Shown here piece after piece: positions 50,429 to 59,107 of a DNA stretch of 64,000 nucleotides. Under the pieces are notes generated by a model, which ran no database searches, had not been told where the DNA came from, and saw nothing but the letters and a program-made list of their open reading frames with translations. The translations under genes were made by a program, and so were the position numbers. Every line of letters starts with the position of its first letter. The stretch's first letter is position 1. Origin of the DNA: Deefgea chitinilytica (GTDB lineage Bacteria > Pseudomonadota > Gammaproteobacteria > Burkholderiales > Chitinibacteraceae); assembly GCF_016881405.1 (NCBI RefSeq), contig NZ_WOFE01000004.1, positions 1-64,000 on the forward strand. Direction: 5' to 3'.

Positions 50429-52498
50429 ATGAATCCAACGCTATTGATTGAATTATTTACCGAAGAATTGCCACCGAAAGCCTTGCCAAAACTCGGCGCT
50501 GCTTTTGCCGATCACTTGTTTGCTGAATTGCAAAAATTAGGCTTTGTTCCCGCAGGCACTGAATACACGACTTTTGCTAGCCCGCGTCGTTTGGCGGTGA
50601 GTATTCCGAATGTGGCTGCAGTGCAGCCTGAGCAGCATATTGAAAAACGCGGCCCCGCAGTGACTGCAGGTTTTAAAGACGGTAATCCAACGCCAGCCTT
50701 GCTGGGTTTTGCTCGCTCTTGTGGTTTGGCTGCTGATGCAGTTTCAAGCCTTGAAACTGTACACGACGGAAAACAAGACGTTTACGTTTATCGTATGAGT
50801 AAAGCCGGTGAGGCGTTAAGCGCGGTATTGAGTGGCTTGGTTGCTGCAACCTTAAAAAAATTACCCGCGCCAAAAATGATGCGTTGGGGTGATCGTGAAG
50901 GGCAATTTATCCGCCCAGCACACGGCTTAGTGATGCTGCACGGTGATGATGTCATTGCAGGGCAAGTGCTGCATTTAAGCGCAGGCCGTACCACACAAGG
51001 CCATCGTTTTCTGTCCAACGGCGAGTTGGTGCTCAATAGCGCGTCTGAATATGCGCGTAAATTGCACGATGAAGGCCGCGTGATTGCTAGCTTTGCGGCA
51101 CGCCGTGCCTTGATTGGTGAAAAACTGAAAGAAGCTGCTGCCGCAGTCAATGCAACGATTGCCGCAGATGATGCTTTGTTTGACGAAGTGACGGCTTTGG
51201 TTGAGTGGCCGGTGATTTTGAAAGGCGAGTTTGAAGCTGAATTCCTCGAAGTGCCGCAAGAGTGCTTGATTTTGACGATGCAGCAAAATCAGAAATACTT
51301 CCCGTTGCTGGATACGAATGGCAAGTTAATGAACCAATTCTTATTGGTATCAAACTTGCAAGCGGCCGATTCGAGCCACATCATCAACGGCAACGAGCGC
51401 GTATTGCGCGCACGCTTGTCGGATGCGAAATTCTTCTTTGAGCAAGACAAAAAAGCGCCGCTCGCTAGCCGTGTTGCCAAGCTTGAAAACGTGGTTTATC
51501 ACAACAAAATTGGCTCGCAACTCGAGCGAGTTTCGCGCTTGGAAAGCATCGCTGGTGAAATCGCCCGCTTGCTGGGCGCAGATGTGGCCAAAGCCACCCG
51601 TGCTGCTTATCTTGCCAAAGCGGATTTGTCGTCCGATATGGTCGGAGAGTTTCCTGAGCTGCAAGGCATTATGGGGCAGTACTATGCTAAGCATGATGGT
51701 GAAGATACTGAGGTGGCGTATGCCGTTGAAGCGCACTATAAACCTAAGTTTTCAGGTGATACCCTGCCAGAAGGCGCGGTTGCGCAAGCGGTTTCTCTGG
51801 CTGATAAACTCGAAACCTTGGTCGGTATTTACGGCATTGGTTTGATCCCAACCGGCGACAAAGATCCATTTGCGTTGCGCCGCGCAGCGTTAGGTGTATT
51901 GCGGATCTTGTTGGCGCAGCCACTGGATTTGAAAGGGGTGCTGAATATTGCTGCCGCGAGCTTCCCGGCCGGCTTGATTCAAGATGGCACGGTGGATGGT
52001 TTGTATGGCTTTATGCTGGAACGCTTGAAAAACCTGTTGGCAGCCGATTATCCTGCCGCCGATATTGATGCGGTATTGGCAATGCAACCGACCCGTCTGG
52101 ATGATGTGACGGTACGTTTGGCTGCTGTTGCTGAATTTAAAGCCTTGCCAGAAAGCGCAGCGCTGGCGGCGGCAAATAAACGCATTCGTAATATTTTGAA
52201 GAAAGTAGAAGGCGAATTGCCGACACTGAATGCGGCCTTGATTGGCGCTGGTGCAGAGCAAGCCTTGTACGCACAACTGCTGGCTTTGCAGCCTGCAGTG
52301 GAAAGCGCATTAGCCGCGAATGATTTTACCTCGGCGTTGAAACAATTGGCCGCACTGAAAACACCGGTAGATGCCTTCTTTGATGGCGTGATGGTGATGG
52401 CTGATGATTTGGCGGTGCGCGGTAATCGTTTGGCCTTGCTCGCGAGCTTGGCCGATTTAATGAACCGCGTCGCTGAATTGTCACTGCTGGCGGATTAA
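50429..52498 (+). CDS. glyS: Glycyl-tRNA synthetase beta subunit GlyS
   Basis: A 689-residue tetrameric-type beta subunit. LIELFTEELPPKALPKLG opens the protein and RRLAVSI, QNQKYFPLLD and GDKDPFALRRAALGVLRI are further family marks; an HD-like and an anticodon-binding domain form the C-terminal half. It provides tRNA(Gly) binding to GlyQ. The ATG at 50429 follows aagagaataag; a TTG at 50402 adds a non-conserved leader. Confidence 0.96.
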   Translation: MNPTLLIELFTEELPPKALPKLGAAFADHLFAELQKLGFVPAGTEYTTFASPRRLAVSIPNVAAVQPEQHIEKRGPAVTAGFKDGNPTPALLGFARSCGLAADAVSSLETVHDGKQDVYVYRMSKAGEALSAVLSGLVAATLKKLPAPKMMRWGDREGQFIRPAHGLVMLHGDDVIAGQVLHLSAGRTTQGHRFLSNGELVLNSASEYARKLHDEGRVIASFAARRALIGEKLKEAAAAVNATIAADDALFDEVTALVEWPVILKGEFEAEFLEVPQECLILTMQQNQKYFPLLDTNGKLMNQFLLVSNLQAADSSHIINGNERVLRARLSDAKFFFEQDKKAPLASRVAKLENVVYHNKIGSQLERVSRLESIAGEIARLLGADVAKATRAAYLAKADLSSDMVGEFPELQGIMGQYYAKHDGEDTEVAYAVEAHYKPKFSGDTLPEGAVAQAVSLADKLETLVGIYGIGLIPTGDKDPFALRRAALGVLRILLAQPLDLKGVLNIAAASFPAGLIQDGTVDGLYGFMLERLKNLLAADYPAADIDAVLAMQPTRLDDVTVRLAAVAEFKALPESAALAAANKRIRNILKKVEGELPTLNAALIGAGAEQALYAQLLALQPAVESALAANDFTSALKQLAALKTPVDAFFDGVMVMADDLAVRGNRLALLASLADLMNRVAELSLLAD

Positions 52499-52526
52499 GC
52501 TAGGCGCGCCAATAAAAACAAACCCT

Positions 52527-52608
52527 GAGTCCACGAAAGACACGAAAAACACGAACGCAAACATTCGATGCGCTGCTTTTTCGTGATTATCGTGTGTTTT
52601 GTGGACTC
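52527..52608. repeat. Imperfect palindrome with CACGAAAAACACGAA arms
   Basis: Perfect outer ends gagtccac / gtggactc surround the inner arms gaaagacacgaaaaacacgaa and ttttcgtgattatcgtgtg, which pair imperfectly. It lies between glyS and gmhB and could form a long stem in the transcript. Confidence 0.6.
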
Positions 52609-52649
52609 CGTTTTGACTTTTCGGGCTTGGCGTTTTTTAGGATGTTGCG

Positions 52650-53192
52650 ATGAAATTGCTGATTTTAGATCGTGATGGCGTGATTAATGAAGATCGCCCT
52701 GATTTTATTAAATCGCCTGAAGAATGGTTGCCGATTCCCGGAAGTTTAAATGCGATTGGCGAGCTCACTCGTGCTGGTTGGACCATGGTAGTCGCGACCA
52801 ATCAAAGCTGTATTGGGCGCGGTATTATTGATGTGCACATGCTCAATCGTATTCACGCCAAAATGCACAAGGCGGTGCATCATGCGGGTGGACATATTGA
52901 CGCGGTGTTTTTCTGTCCGCACGCACCCGATGCCGCTTGTGATTGCCGCAAGCCAGCACCGGGGCTGGTGCTGGACATTGCCAAACGCTTCCGGGTTGAG
53001 CCAAAAGATTGCTATATGATAGGCGATTCGCGTCGTGATCTAGACGCCGTGCTGGCGGCGGGTGGGCAAGCGCTGTTGGTGCGAACTGGCAATGGTGCGA
53101 AAACTGAGCAGCGTGGCGATGTTCCAGACGGAACTCTGGTTTTTGACCACCTAGCGGCCGCCGCAAATTGGCTGATGAGTTCAATTGATTAA
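52650..53192 (+). CDS. gmhB: D-glycero-beta-D-manno-heptose-1,7-bisphosphate 7-phosphatase GmhB
   Basis: A 180-residue HAD-IIIA phosphatase. Motif I LLILDRDGVINED, the Cys/His zinc loop FFCPHAPDAACDCRKPAPG and motif IV MIGDSRRDLDA are all present. It removes the 7-phosphate in the ADP-heptose pathway for the LPS inner core. WaaC at 55543, which adds the first heptose, lies nearby, which supports the assignment. Confidence 0.94.
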   Translation: MKLLILDRDGVINEDRPDFIKSPEEWLPIPGSLNAIGELTRAGWTMVVATNQSCIGRGIIDVHMLNRIHAKMHKAVHHAGGHIDAVFFCPHAPDAACDCRKPAPGLVLDIAKRFRVEPKDCYMIGDSRRDLDAVLAAGGQALLVRTGNGAKTEQRGDVPDGTLVFDHLAAAANWLMSSID

Positions 53193-53333
53193 GTCTTGCG
53201 GCGCATCGACTCGATTTTTAGTTAAAGCATATAAGTTATTGATGGCAAGTCGGTGGTAAATCCATCCGGGTGATATGTAAAACATTTTGCCGTTTCATTT
53301 TATTCTGCTCGATTTCCTACAGGTGTCTGTTTC

Positions 53334-54062
53334 ATGGTGTGGTTGCGGTCTATTTTGTATTGGTTGTTGCTGGTCATCATTACCCCGCTGTTTACGCTGA
53401 TTGCTATCTTGATTTTGCCCTTGCCGCCGGTGACGCGAAATCGAATCATTCGTTGGTGGTCGGTGATTTTATTAAAGTGGCTACATATTACATGTGGCCT
53501 GAAATACAAAGTGGAAGGCGCTGAGCATATTCCTGCTGGCCCCCTGATGGTGATGTGCAAACATCAATCCGCATGGGAAACAATGGCGCTGCAATTGATT
53601 TTCCCACCGCAAGTATGGGTGATGAAGCGTGAACTGCTCAAGTTACCGTTTTTTGGCTGGGCCTTGGCAACGACTTCACCGATTGCGATTGATCGCGGTC
53701 AGCGCGCGCAAGCACAGCGGCAATTAATGGAGCAGGGCAAAGATCGCTTGGCGAAAGGGCTGTGGATCGTGATTTTCCCTGAAGGCACGCGGATTAAGCC
53801 CGGTGAGCGTGGCCAATACAAGCAAGGTGGTGCGCGCTTGGCGATTGATTTAAACGTGCCGATTGTGCCTGTGGCGATGAATTCCGGTGAGTTTTGGCCG
53901 AAAAATTCGTTTTTGAAGTATCCGGGTGAAATTACGGTTCGGGTCGGCGCGCCGATTGCAGTCGAAGGCAAAAAGTCACTAGAGTTAATTCAAGAAGTCG
54001 AAGACTGGATCGAAGGGCAAATGGTCGAAATCACAGGCCGTGGGCCGTGCTATCGCATGTAA
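53334..54062 (+). CDS. plsC: 1-acyl-sn-glycerol-3-phosphate acyltransferase PlsC
   Basis: A 242-residue membrane enzyme. An N-terminal hydrophobic segment comes before the acyltransferase motif CKHQSAWE (an H-x4-E version of the usual H-x4-D) and the glycerophosphate motif FPEGTR. It esterifies lysophosphatidate to phosphatidate in phospholipid synthesis. It lies in the glyS-gmhB-plsC-metallopeptidase order common to Neisseriales relatives. Confidence 0.92.
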   Translation: MVWLRSILYWLLLVIITPLFTLIAILILPLPPVTRNRIIRWWSVILLKWLHITCGLKYKVEGAEHIPAGPLMVMCKHQSAWETMALQLIFPPQVWVMKRELLKLPFFGWALATTSPIAIDRGQRAQAQRQLMEQGKDRLAKGLWIVIFPEGTRIKPGERGQYKQGGARLAIDLNVPIVPVAMNSGEFWPKNSFLKYPGEITVRVGAPIAVEGKKSLELIQEVEDWIEGQMVEITGRGPCYRM

Positions 54063-54132
54063 GGAGTTAGGGGTAAGGCGATAGGTGTAGATCCGTTGGA
54101 TTAAGTGCTGAATTGATACCTCATGCCTCACG
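54061..54132. repeat. Imperfect inverted repeat, GTGAGG/CCTCAC family (copy 3)
   Basis: The left arm aaggagttaggggtaaggcg and the right arm tacctcatgcctcacg pair imperfectly. It starts at the end of plsC and is like the repeats at 6854 and 33757. Confidence 0.45.
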
Positions 54133-54139
54133 TATTGTT

Positions 54140-54832
54140 ATGCAGACTTGGTTTAAAAATGCTTCTGGCGATATACCCTATATACTAAGGCGTAGTCCGC
54201 GTCGCCGTAGTATTGGTTTAAAAATCGATGCAGCGGGGCTGACGGTCATCCTGCCGCAACGCGCGCCACTGGCGGAAGCTGAGCGCGTTATTCATCTCAA
54301 ACTCGCGTGGATCCGCGCCAAACTTGCCGAGCGCGAAACCCGCCTTGCTGAGACAGTGCAAGCCCAATTGACTTGGGGCGCAACAGTATTGTGGTTGGGC
54401 GAGCCTCGAATCTTGCAAAGCGCGCTACGCGCGAAACTCACCGCTGATACGCTGTTTCTTTGTGCCGCGAACGAGCAAAAAATCGCCCCCGCCCTCATCC
54501 GTTTTTATCAGCGTGCAGCCAAGCCGTATTTTGCCGAACGACTCAATCTGTGGGCGGAGCGAATGAATTTGCACCCACGCCAATTAATTTTATCTTCCGC
54601 CAAAACCCGCTGGGGTAGTTGCACGTCAAACGGCGATATTCGGCTCAGTTGGCGGCTGATGCAAGCACCTGCCCGCGTGATTGACTATGTTGTGATTCAT
54701 GAATTGGCGCATTTAGCTGAAATGAATCACTCAGCACGATTTTGGGCGATTGTCGCGCAAGCGTGCCCGCACTGGAAATCGGAACGTGCATGGCTCAAAC
54801 AGCATGGTTCGAATTTGTTGGCTTGGACCTAA
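54140..54832 (+). CDS. YgjP-type zinc metallopeptidase-like protein
   Basis: A 230-residue protein of the YgjP/M48-related (DUF45) family. Near the C-terminus are the zinc motif VIHELAHLAEMNHS (H-E-x2-H, third ligand in MNHS) and the companion RWGSC motif in KTRWGSCTSNG. The N-terminal half holds IPYILRRSPRRRSIGLKID. Natural substrates are unknown. The ATG at 54140 is chosen; the upstream TTG at 54113 is inside the repeat. Confidence 0.88.
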   Translation: MQTWFKNASGDIPYILRRSPRRRSIGLKIDAAGLTVILPQRAPLAEAERVIHLKLAWIRAKLAERETRLAETVQAQLTWGATVLWLGEPRILQSALRAKLTADTLFLCAANEQKIAPALIRFYQRAAKPYFAERLNLWAERMNLHPRQLILSSAKTRWGSCTSNGDIRLSWRLMQAPARVIDYVVIHELAHLAEMNHSARFWAIVAQACPHWKSERAWLKQHGSNLLAWT

Positions 54833-54898
54833 TTATTCCTTATCTCTGGCGAGTGGGGGGCGTGAATTAGTGAGCGTACACGCAATTTGCAGTATTGA

Positions 54899-55192
54899 TT
54901 ACTCTGTTTCAGCGGGATCTGGTTTCGCCAGTGCTTCGACCGCGAACTCACCGGCGGCATAAGTTCCAGTGGCGACTGCTTTACTCGTTTCGTAGGTCAA
55001 ATCAAGCGCCGTTGTCGTTGCGCTAAGCGCTACACCACCCACGACGGCTGCGGTCGTGACGACGGCACAGCCATTTAGTAGCGCTGCCGCGCAGATAATC
55101 AATACGATCTGTTTGTGTGTGCTGACTTGCGTGAGCGCGACGCGGCACGCTGTTGCGGCGCGAGCGCTTAGGAAAAGTGGTGTTTTAATCAC
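54899..55192 (-). CDS. Small predicted lipoprotein
   Basis: A 97-residue frame with a GTG start. A long hydrophobic region with the lipobox ALLNGC is followed by a Val/Ala/Thr-rich chain (VVTTAAVVGGVALSATTTALD) and a short acidic tail. The unusually long pre-lipobox part (~42 residues) suggests the true start may be nearer to the lipobox, but no ATG is in reach. It may be an outer-membrane lipoprotein of unknown role. Confidence 0.6.
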   Translation of the reverse strand: MIKTPLFLSARAATACRVALTQVSTHKQIVLIICAAALLNGCAVVTTAAVVGGVALSATTTALDLTYETSKAVATGTYAAGEFAVEALAKPDPAETE

Positions 55193-55542
55193 TGTTGTGC
55201 CTTGAAAAATTACAGTTATTCTGCGTTCGGCGCGAAATACTTACATAGTTTCCCCTTTCGTGGAATAATCCTTTTCCGCGCTCGCTTAGGTGCTGTCCTT
55301 ATGAGAATGACGCTGGTGCGGGTCAGTTTTTTTAGTTAAGTAGGGTTCCTCCCACTTTTTATTGACCATCGTCTGCGCTGATGTCACGTGTGGTGTGCCT
55401 TACCTCTGCACAACTAGGGCAGCAATTCAATCGACCTTATTCATAAGGTCGCTGCGCCATGCCGATCGCAGGAAGGATGGCATGGCTTTATTTCGGATTG
55501 TTCTTTGAACATCGTTAGTGTTACTTCAGGCGTTTGCTGCAC
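55193..55542. other. 350-base intergenic region upstream of waaC
   Basis: Between the divergent small lipoprotein and waaC. No protein frame stands out. It contains the two hairpins described at 55432-55494 and is otherwise unassigned. Confidence 0.5.
55432..55494 (+). ncRNA. Candidate structured RNA with terminator-like end upstream of waaC
   Basis: A hairpin with a 9-bp perfect stem (cgaccttat / ataaggtcg, 55432-55451) is followed at once by a second one (gccatgcc / ggcatggc, 55456-55486) and tttattt. The second has the layout of a Rho-independent terminator. No known RNA family was recognised; it may be a small RNA end or a leader attenuator. Confidence 0.4.
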
Positions 55543-56511
55543 ATGAAAAGTATTTTGATTGCGAAATTGACTTCACTGGGGGATATCATTTTTGCTTTGC
55601 CGATGGTCGATGACTTGCAGCGGCAATTTCCTGAGGTGCAGATTGATTGGCTGGTGGATGCACAATTTGCAGAATTACCAGCAATGCACAGTGGTATTCG
55701 TCGGGTAATTTCAGTGCCATTGCGCGGATTTAAAAAGCGGACGCATAAAGCCAATTTGCAAGGTGTGTTCGCTGCTGTTAAGCAGTTACGCATGGAACAA
55801 TACGACGTCGTGCTTGACTGTCATGGCATGATTAAATCGGCTTTGCTGAGTAAAGCGGCGCATGCGGATGCAATTATTGGGCCGCCGGATGCGCGTTTGG
55901 GGGAGGCGATCGCTCGTTATGCTTATGATCGACAAGTGATGCCAGATTCACAGTTGCCGGGTACTGAGTGGTATCGAGCATTTGCTGGGTTGGCGATGAA
56001 CTATGACGTGCATGATGCCCCAAGCCTTGGCTTGAAAACACCCTCTTTTACCCCTGACTGGTTACCGACTCAGCAGCCTTTTGTGCTGTGTTTTCATGCG
56101 GCATCGAAAGCAGAAAAACAATGGCCGATGGCTTATTGGGCTCAGTTACTACAAGCCTTAGAGCAAGCAGGTATCACTGCGATTTTGCCGTGGGGGAGTG
56201 AGCATGAGCATCAAGTTGCGCAGCAAATTGCGGCGGCTTCGACCTTGGCGGTAGTGCCACCTCGCATGAGTTTGTCGCAAATCACTAGCTTAATTCAGCG
56301 GGCGGATTGGTCGATTGGGGTGGATACGGGGCTGACGCATTTAGCTGAGAGTTTGCATTGCCACTCGGTTGCTTTGTACACCCAAACCGATGCAAAAAGT
56401 TATCACCCGGATTGGAATGTGCACGCTTATTCTCTTGGCGGTGGCGGGGTGATTCCACTGCCAGAACAAGTGCTGGCTATTTTGGGAATCGCCCCCTGTC
56501 GAATGAACTGA
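55543..56511 (+). CDS. waaC: LPS heptosyltransferase I WaaC
   Basis: A 322-residue GT9 enzyme. MKSILIAKLTSLGDIIFALPMV is the typical N-terminus, with VLDCHGMIKSALLSKAA and the donor-binding GVDTGLTHLAESL-like region (ADWSIGVDTGLTHLAE) in the C-terminal half. It adds the first L-glycero-D-manno-heptose to Kdo of the LPS core, using ADP-heptose made with GmhB (52650). The ATG at 55543 is preferred over a TTG at 55534. Confidence 0.93.
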   Translation: MKSILIAKLTSLGDIIFALPMVDDLQRQFPEVQIDWLVDAQFAELPAMHSGIRRVISVPLRGFKKRTHKANLQGVFAAVKQLRMEQYDVVLDCHGMIKSALLSKAAHADAIIGPPDARLGEAIARYAYDRQVMPDSQLPGTEWYRAFAGLAMNYDVHDAPSLGLKTPSFTPDWLPTQQPFVLCFHAASKAEKQWPMAYWAQLLQALEQAGITAILPWGSEHEHQVAQQIAAASTLAVVPPRMSLSQITSLIQRADWSIGVDTGLTHLAESLHCHSVALYTQTDAKSYHPDWNVHAYSLGGGGVIPLPEQVLAILGIAPCRMN

Positions 56512-56517
56512 GCTTTT

Positions 56518-56537
56518 GGGTATCTGCTTATCTACCC
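56518..56537. repeat. Minimal GGGTA...TACCC palindrome (copy E)
   Basis: gggta and taccc flank a 10-base spacer, between the waaC stop and the convergent dgt end and overlapping the latter. It is a short relative of the copies at 4560, 18762, 29973 and 41856. Confidence 0.4.
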
Positions 56538-57850
56538 ATTCCACCAACCTGTTGCGCTAGATACGTCGCGTAATTGTCGGTCATGCCACCGATGAAATCG
56601 AGTACACGGCGATAGGTTTCGTAAAGCGGCCATTCTTTTTTCGGCGCGTTGTAGTCCATCAAGTCGAGTACGCGGCGCATACGGAACGGCATTTCTGCAC
56701 TAACGTGTTGTTCGTACGCCGCGGTGCAAAATGCGCTGAGTAAGATTTCAAGGCAGGTGAACGAGCCGACTTCGATTTCAATTTTGCGCCGTTCATTAAA
56801 AATCCGGTCACGCGCCAATTGTTTGGCCTCTAGCAAACCCGTGCGCATACTGGCCGGGCAATCATTGAGCAAGTCGCCTTGGTAAGTGCCAGCCATAATT
56901 CGGTCGTAATGAGCCATAAACGTGCTGGCCACATCGCGGATGCAGCGGTCGATCGCTTTGCCGCGTAGCAGTGAAATTTTACGGCGGGTACTTGGCGCGG
57001 CAGCGACTTCCAATTGCAAGAGGCTGGTTTCTCCGCCACAAATTTTCATCAACAGCGGTTCGACGGTTTCAAAGGGTAGCGTGCCGATTTCGATGCCGTC
57101 TTCTAAATCCAAAATGGCGTAGCAAATATCGTCGGATGCTTCCATCAAATACGATAAAGGGTGGCGCGCCCATTTATTGGGTTCAATCAGCGGCAGACCG
57201 AGTTCGAGCGCGACGTTTTCCAGAATGTCGAGTTCGGATTGATAGCAACTGAATTTCCCTTTATTGCCAGCAAACTCACTGCTCCACGGGTATTTTAGCG
57301 TCGTGCCGAGCGTAGCGTAGGTGAGGCGCAAGCCCCCGTCGAAGCGGTGATTTTCCAATTGCGTAATGATGCGAAAACCTTGGGCATTGCCTTCATAAGT
57401 CATCAAATCGCGCCGTTCGGCAGCGGTCAGCGTTTGCATTAAATAAGCTTGCTCGGGGCGCCGAAACCAATCGCGAATCGCGTATTCTCCCGCATGACCA
57501 AAGGGCGGATTACCAATGTCGTGCGCCAAACAGGCGGCTTGCACAATGCCGCCTAAATCAAACGGGCTGATGTGTGCCGGTAGTCGTCCTTGCAATTGTT
57601 CGCCAATCAACACGCCCAAGCTGCGTCCGACGCAGGCGACTTCGATGCTGTGTGTGAGCCGCGTATGGACGTGATCGTTTTCGGTCATCGGATGGACTTG
57701 CGTTTTGCGGCCCATGCGGCGAAACGGTGAGCAAAACACAATTCGATCATGGTCTTTATGGTAATTACTGCGGCCAGCTTCGTGATTGGGTGAAGTGTCG
57801 TTGAGAACGCCGAGTCGGTTGGCGGATAAAAGATCGTGCCAATTCATCAT
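56528..57850 (-). CDS. dgt: dGTP triphosphohydrolase-like protein (Dgt family)
   Basis: A 440-residue HD-domain protein. HTRLTHSIEVACVGR, then AHDIGNPPFGHAGE (the HD motif of the metal site), and SYLMEASDDICYAILDLEDG form the family core. It hydrolyses dNTPs, mostly dGTP, to deoxynucleoside and triphosphate; the exact substrate and oligomer vary. Its ATG overlaps the stop of the EAL gene by 4 bases (ATGA), so it is the third gene of an HD-GYP/EAL/dgt operon. Confidence 0.9.
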   Translation of the reverse strand: MMNWHDLLSANRLGVLNDTSPNHEAGRSNYHKDHDRIVFCSPFRRMGRKTQVHPMTENDHVHTRLTHSIEVACVGRSLGVLIGEQLQGRLPAHISPFDLGGIVQAACLAHDIGNPPFGHAGEYAIRDWFRRPEQAYLMQTLTAAERRDLMTYEGNAQGFRIITQLENHRFDGGLRLTYATLGTTLKYPWSSEFAGNKGKFSCYQSELDILENVALELGLPLIEPNKWARHPLSYLMEASDDICYAILDLEDGIEIGTLPFETVEPLLMKICGGETSLLQLEVAAAPSTRRKISLLRGKAIDRCIRDVASTFMAHYDRIMAGTYQGDLLNDCPASMRTGLLEAKQLARDRIFNERRKIEIEVGSFTCLEILLSAFCTAAYEQHVSAEMPFRMRRVLDLMDYNAPKKEWPLYETYRRVLDFIGGMTDNYATYLAQQVGGMGR

Positions 57851-59103
57851 TGGGTGGGTTCCGATTGTGCGTAAAATACTTTGAATGCGTCAAAGGTGAG
57901 TGGGCGGCTATAGAAAAAGCCTTGGATGGTATCGCAGTGATGTTGCTGTAAAAATTCAACGCCAACGATGTCCTCTACGCCTTCGGCAGTGACGGTGAGA
58001 TTGAGTCGATGCGCCAGTTCAATAATGCTTTGCACAATGGCGGCGTCTTTGCTTGATTCTTCAATGGTCTTGATGAAACTACGATCGATTTTCAGCTCAT
58101 CAATCGGTAGCCGTTTTAAGTAGGATAGTGACGAATATCCGGTACCAAAATCATCGAGCGCCAGCATGCAGCCCATTGCTTTGAGCTGATAAAGCTGTTT
58201 GAGTGCTAATTCAATATCATCGATTAACGCTGATTCTGTAATTTCTAAAATGAGGGTATTGGCAGGTATACCCCATACCTCAAGCGCATTGGCGATATAC
58301 GTCGCCAAACTGGCGTCGGAAAGATTGCTTGGACAGAGATTTAAACTCATCGTGCCGGTAAAACCATCGACGCGAAGTTGTGCAAATTGTCTAAGGCCCG
58401 ATTGAATGACCCAGCGAGTTAGCGTGTCCATTAAGCCAAGATGCTCGGCAACATTGACGATCTGGTCAGGTGGCACACTACCCAGAAAGGCGTCTTCCCA
58501 GCGCAATAAAATTTCCGCACCGCTGACGCTTTGATCGAGACAACTGATTTTGGGCTGGAATGCCAGATGGAATCGATTTTGCGCTAAGGCTTCGCGCAGC
58601 GGAGTTTCTAGCCGGGCGATCTGCGTGCCCAGCCAATCGCGTTCTGCGTCGTACACGCCAATGTTTTCTTGACTAAATTCTCTGGCGGCAATCCCGGCTG
58701 CATGCAGTAAATCAGCTAAATTTTCGCCATGCTCGGGATAAATCGCAATACCAATGTGTGGATGCAAGCGCACGATGCTGTCTGGATTTTCGCTCAGTAG
58801 CATGTGTGCGCGATTGGCGGCCAGCATGGCGTGACTGACCCCGGCGATATTGGGCAACAGTAGTGCCAAAGTTTGATGATCAATCTGAAACAATTGATCA
58901 TGCTCGCGCAGCATTGGCTGTAAAGCTTGCGCCATTTGCCCGATTGCTGATTGATTCTGCTTGGCGTGGCGACGATGGCGCAGCTCAATATGTAATACAC
59001 CACATTGCCGTAATGCTTGAGTAGCAGCTATCGCGGCTTGCAAATACTGCGCCTGCTGTTGTTCGATCGCAGCGAGATCAAGCGCGGATTGGAAGCTCGG
59101 CAT
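57847..59103 (-). CDS. c-di-GMP phosphodiesterase with degenerate GGDEF and EAL domains
   Basis: A 418-residue protein. Residues ~1-160 resemble a GGDEF domain without the GGDEF signature (HPHIGIAIYPEHGENL). Residues ~165-410 are an EAL domain with an EIL variant of the EAL motif (Glu197 in GAEILLRW), Asn255, Glu290 (EITE), Asp317-Asp318 (DDFGTGYSS), Lys338 and Glu374 (AEGVE), so the catalytic set looks intact. It should hydrolyse c-di-GMP to pGpG. The ATG at 59103 lies 4 bases from the HD-GYP stop; a TTG at 59136 is less likely. Confidence 0.88.
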   Translation of the reverse strand: MPSFQSALDLAAIEQQQAQYLQAAIAATQALRQCGVLHIELRHRRHAKQNQSAIGQMAQALQPMLREHDQLFQIDHQTLALLLPNIAGVSHAMLAANRAHMLLSENPDSIVRLHPHIGIAIYPEHGENLADLLHAAGIAAREFSQENIGVYDAERDWLGTQIARLETPLREALAQNRFHLAFQPKISCLDQSVSGAEILLRWEDAFLGSVPPDQIVNVAEHLGLMDTLTRWVIQSGLRQFAQLRVDGFTGTMSLNLCPSNLSDASLATYIANALEVWGIPANTLILEITESALIDDIELALKQLYQLKAMGCMLALDDFGTGYSSLSYLKRLPIDELKIDRSFIKTIEESSKDAAIVQSIIELAHRLNLTVTAEGVEDIVGVEFLQQHHCDTIQGFFYSRPLTFDAFKVFYAQSEPTQ

Positions 59104-59107
59104 GCGT

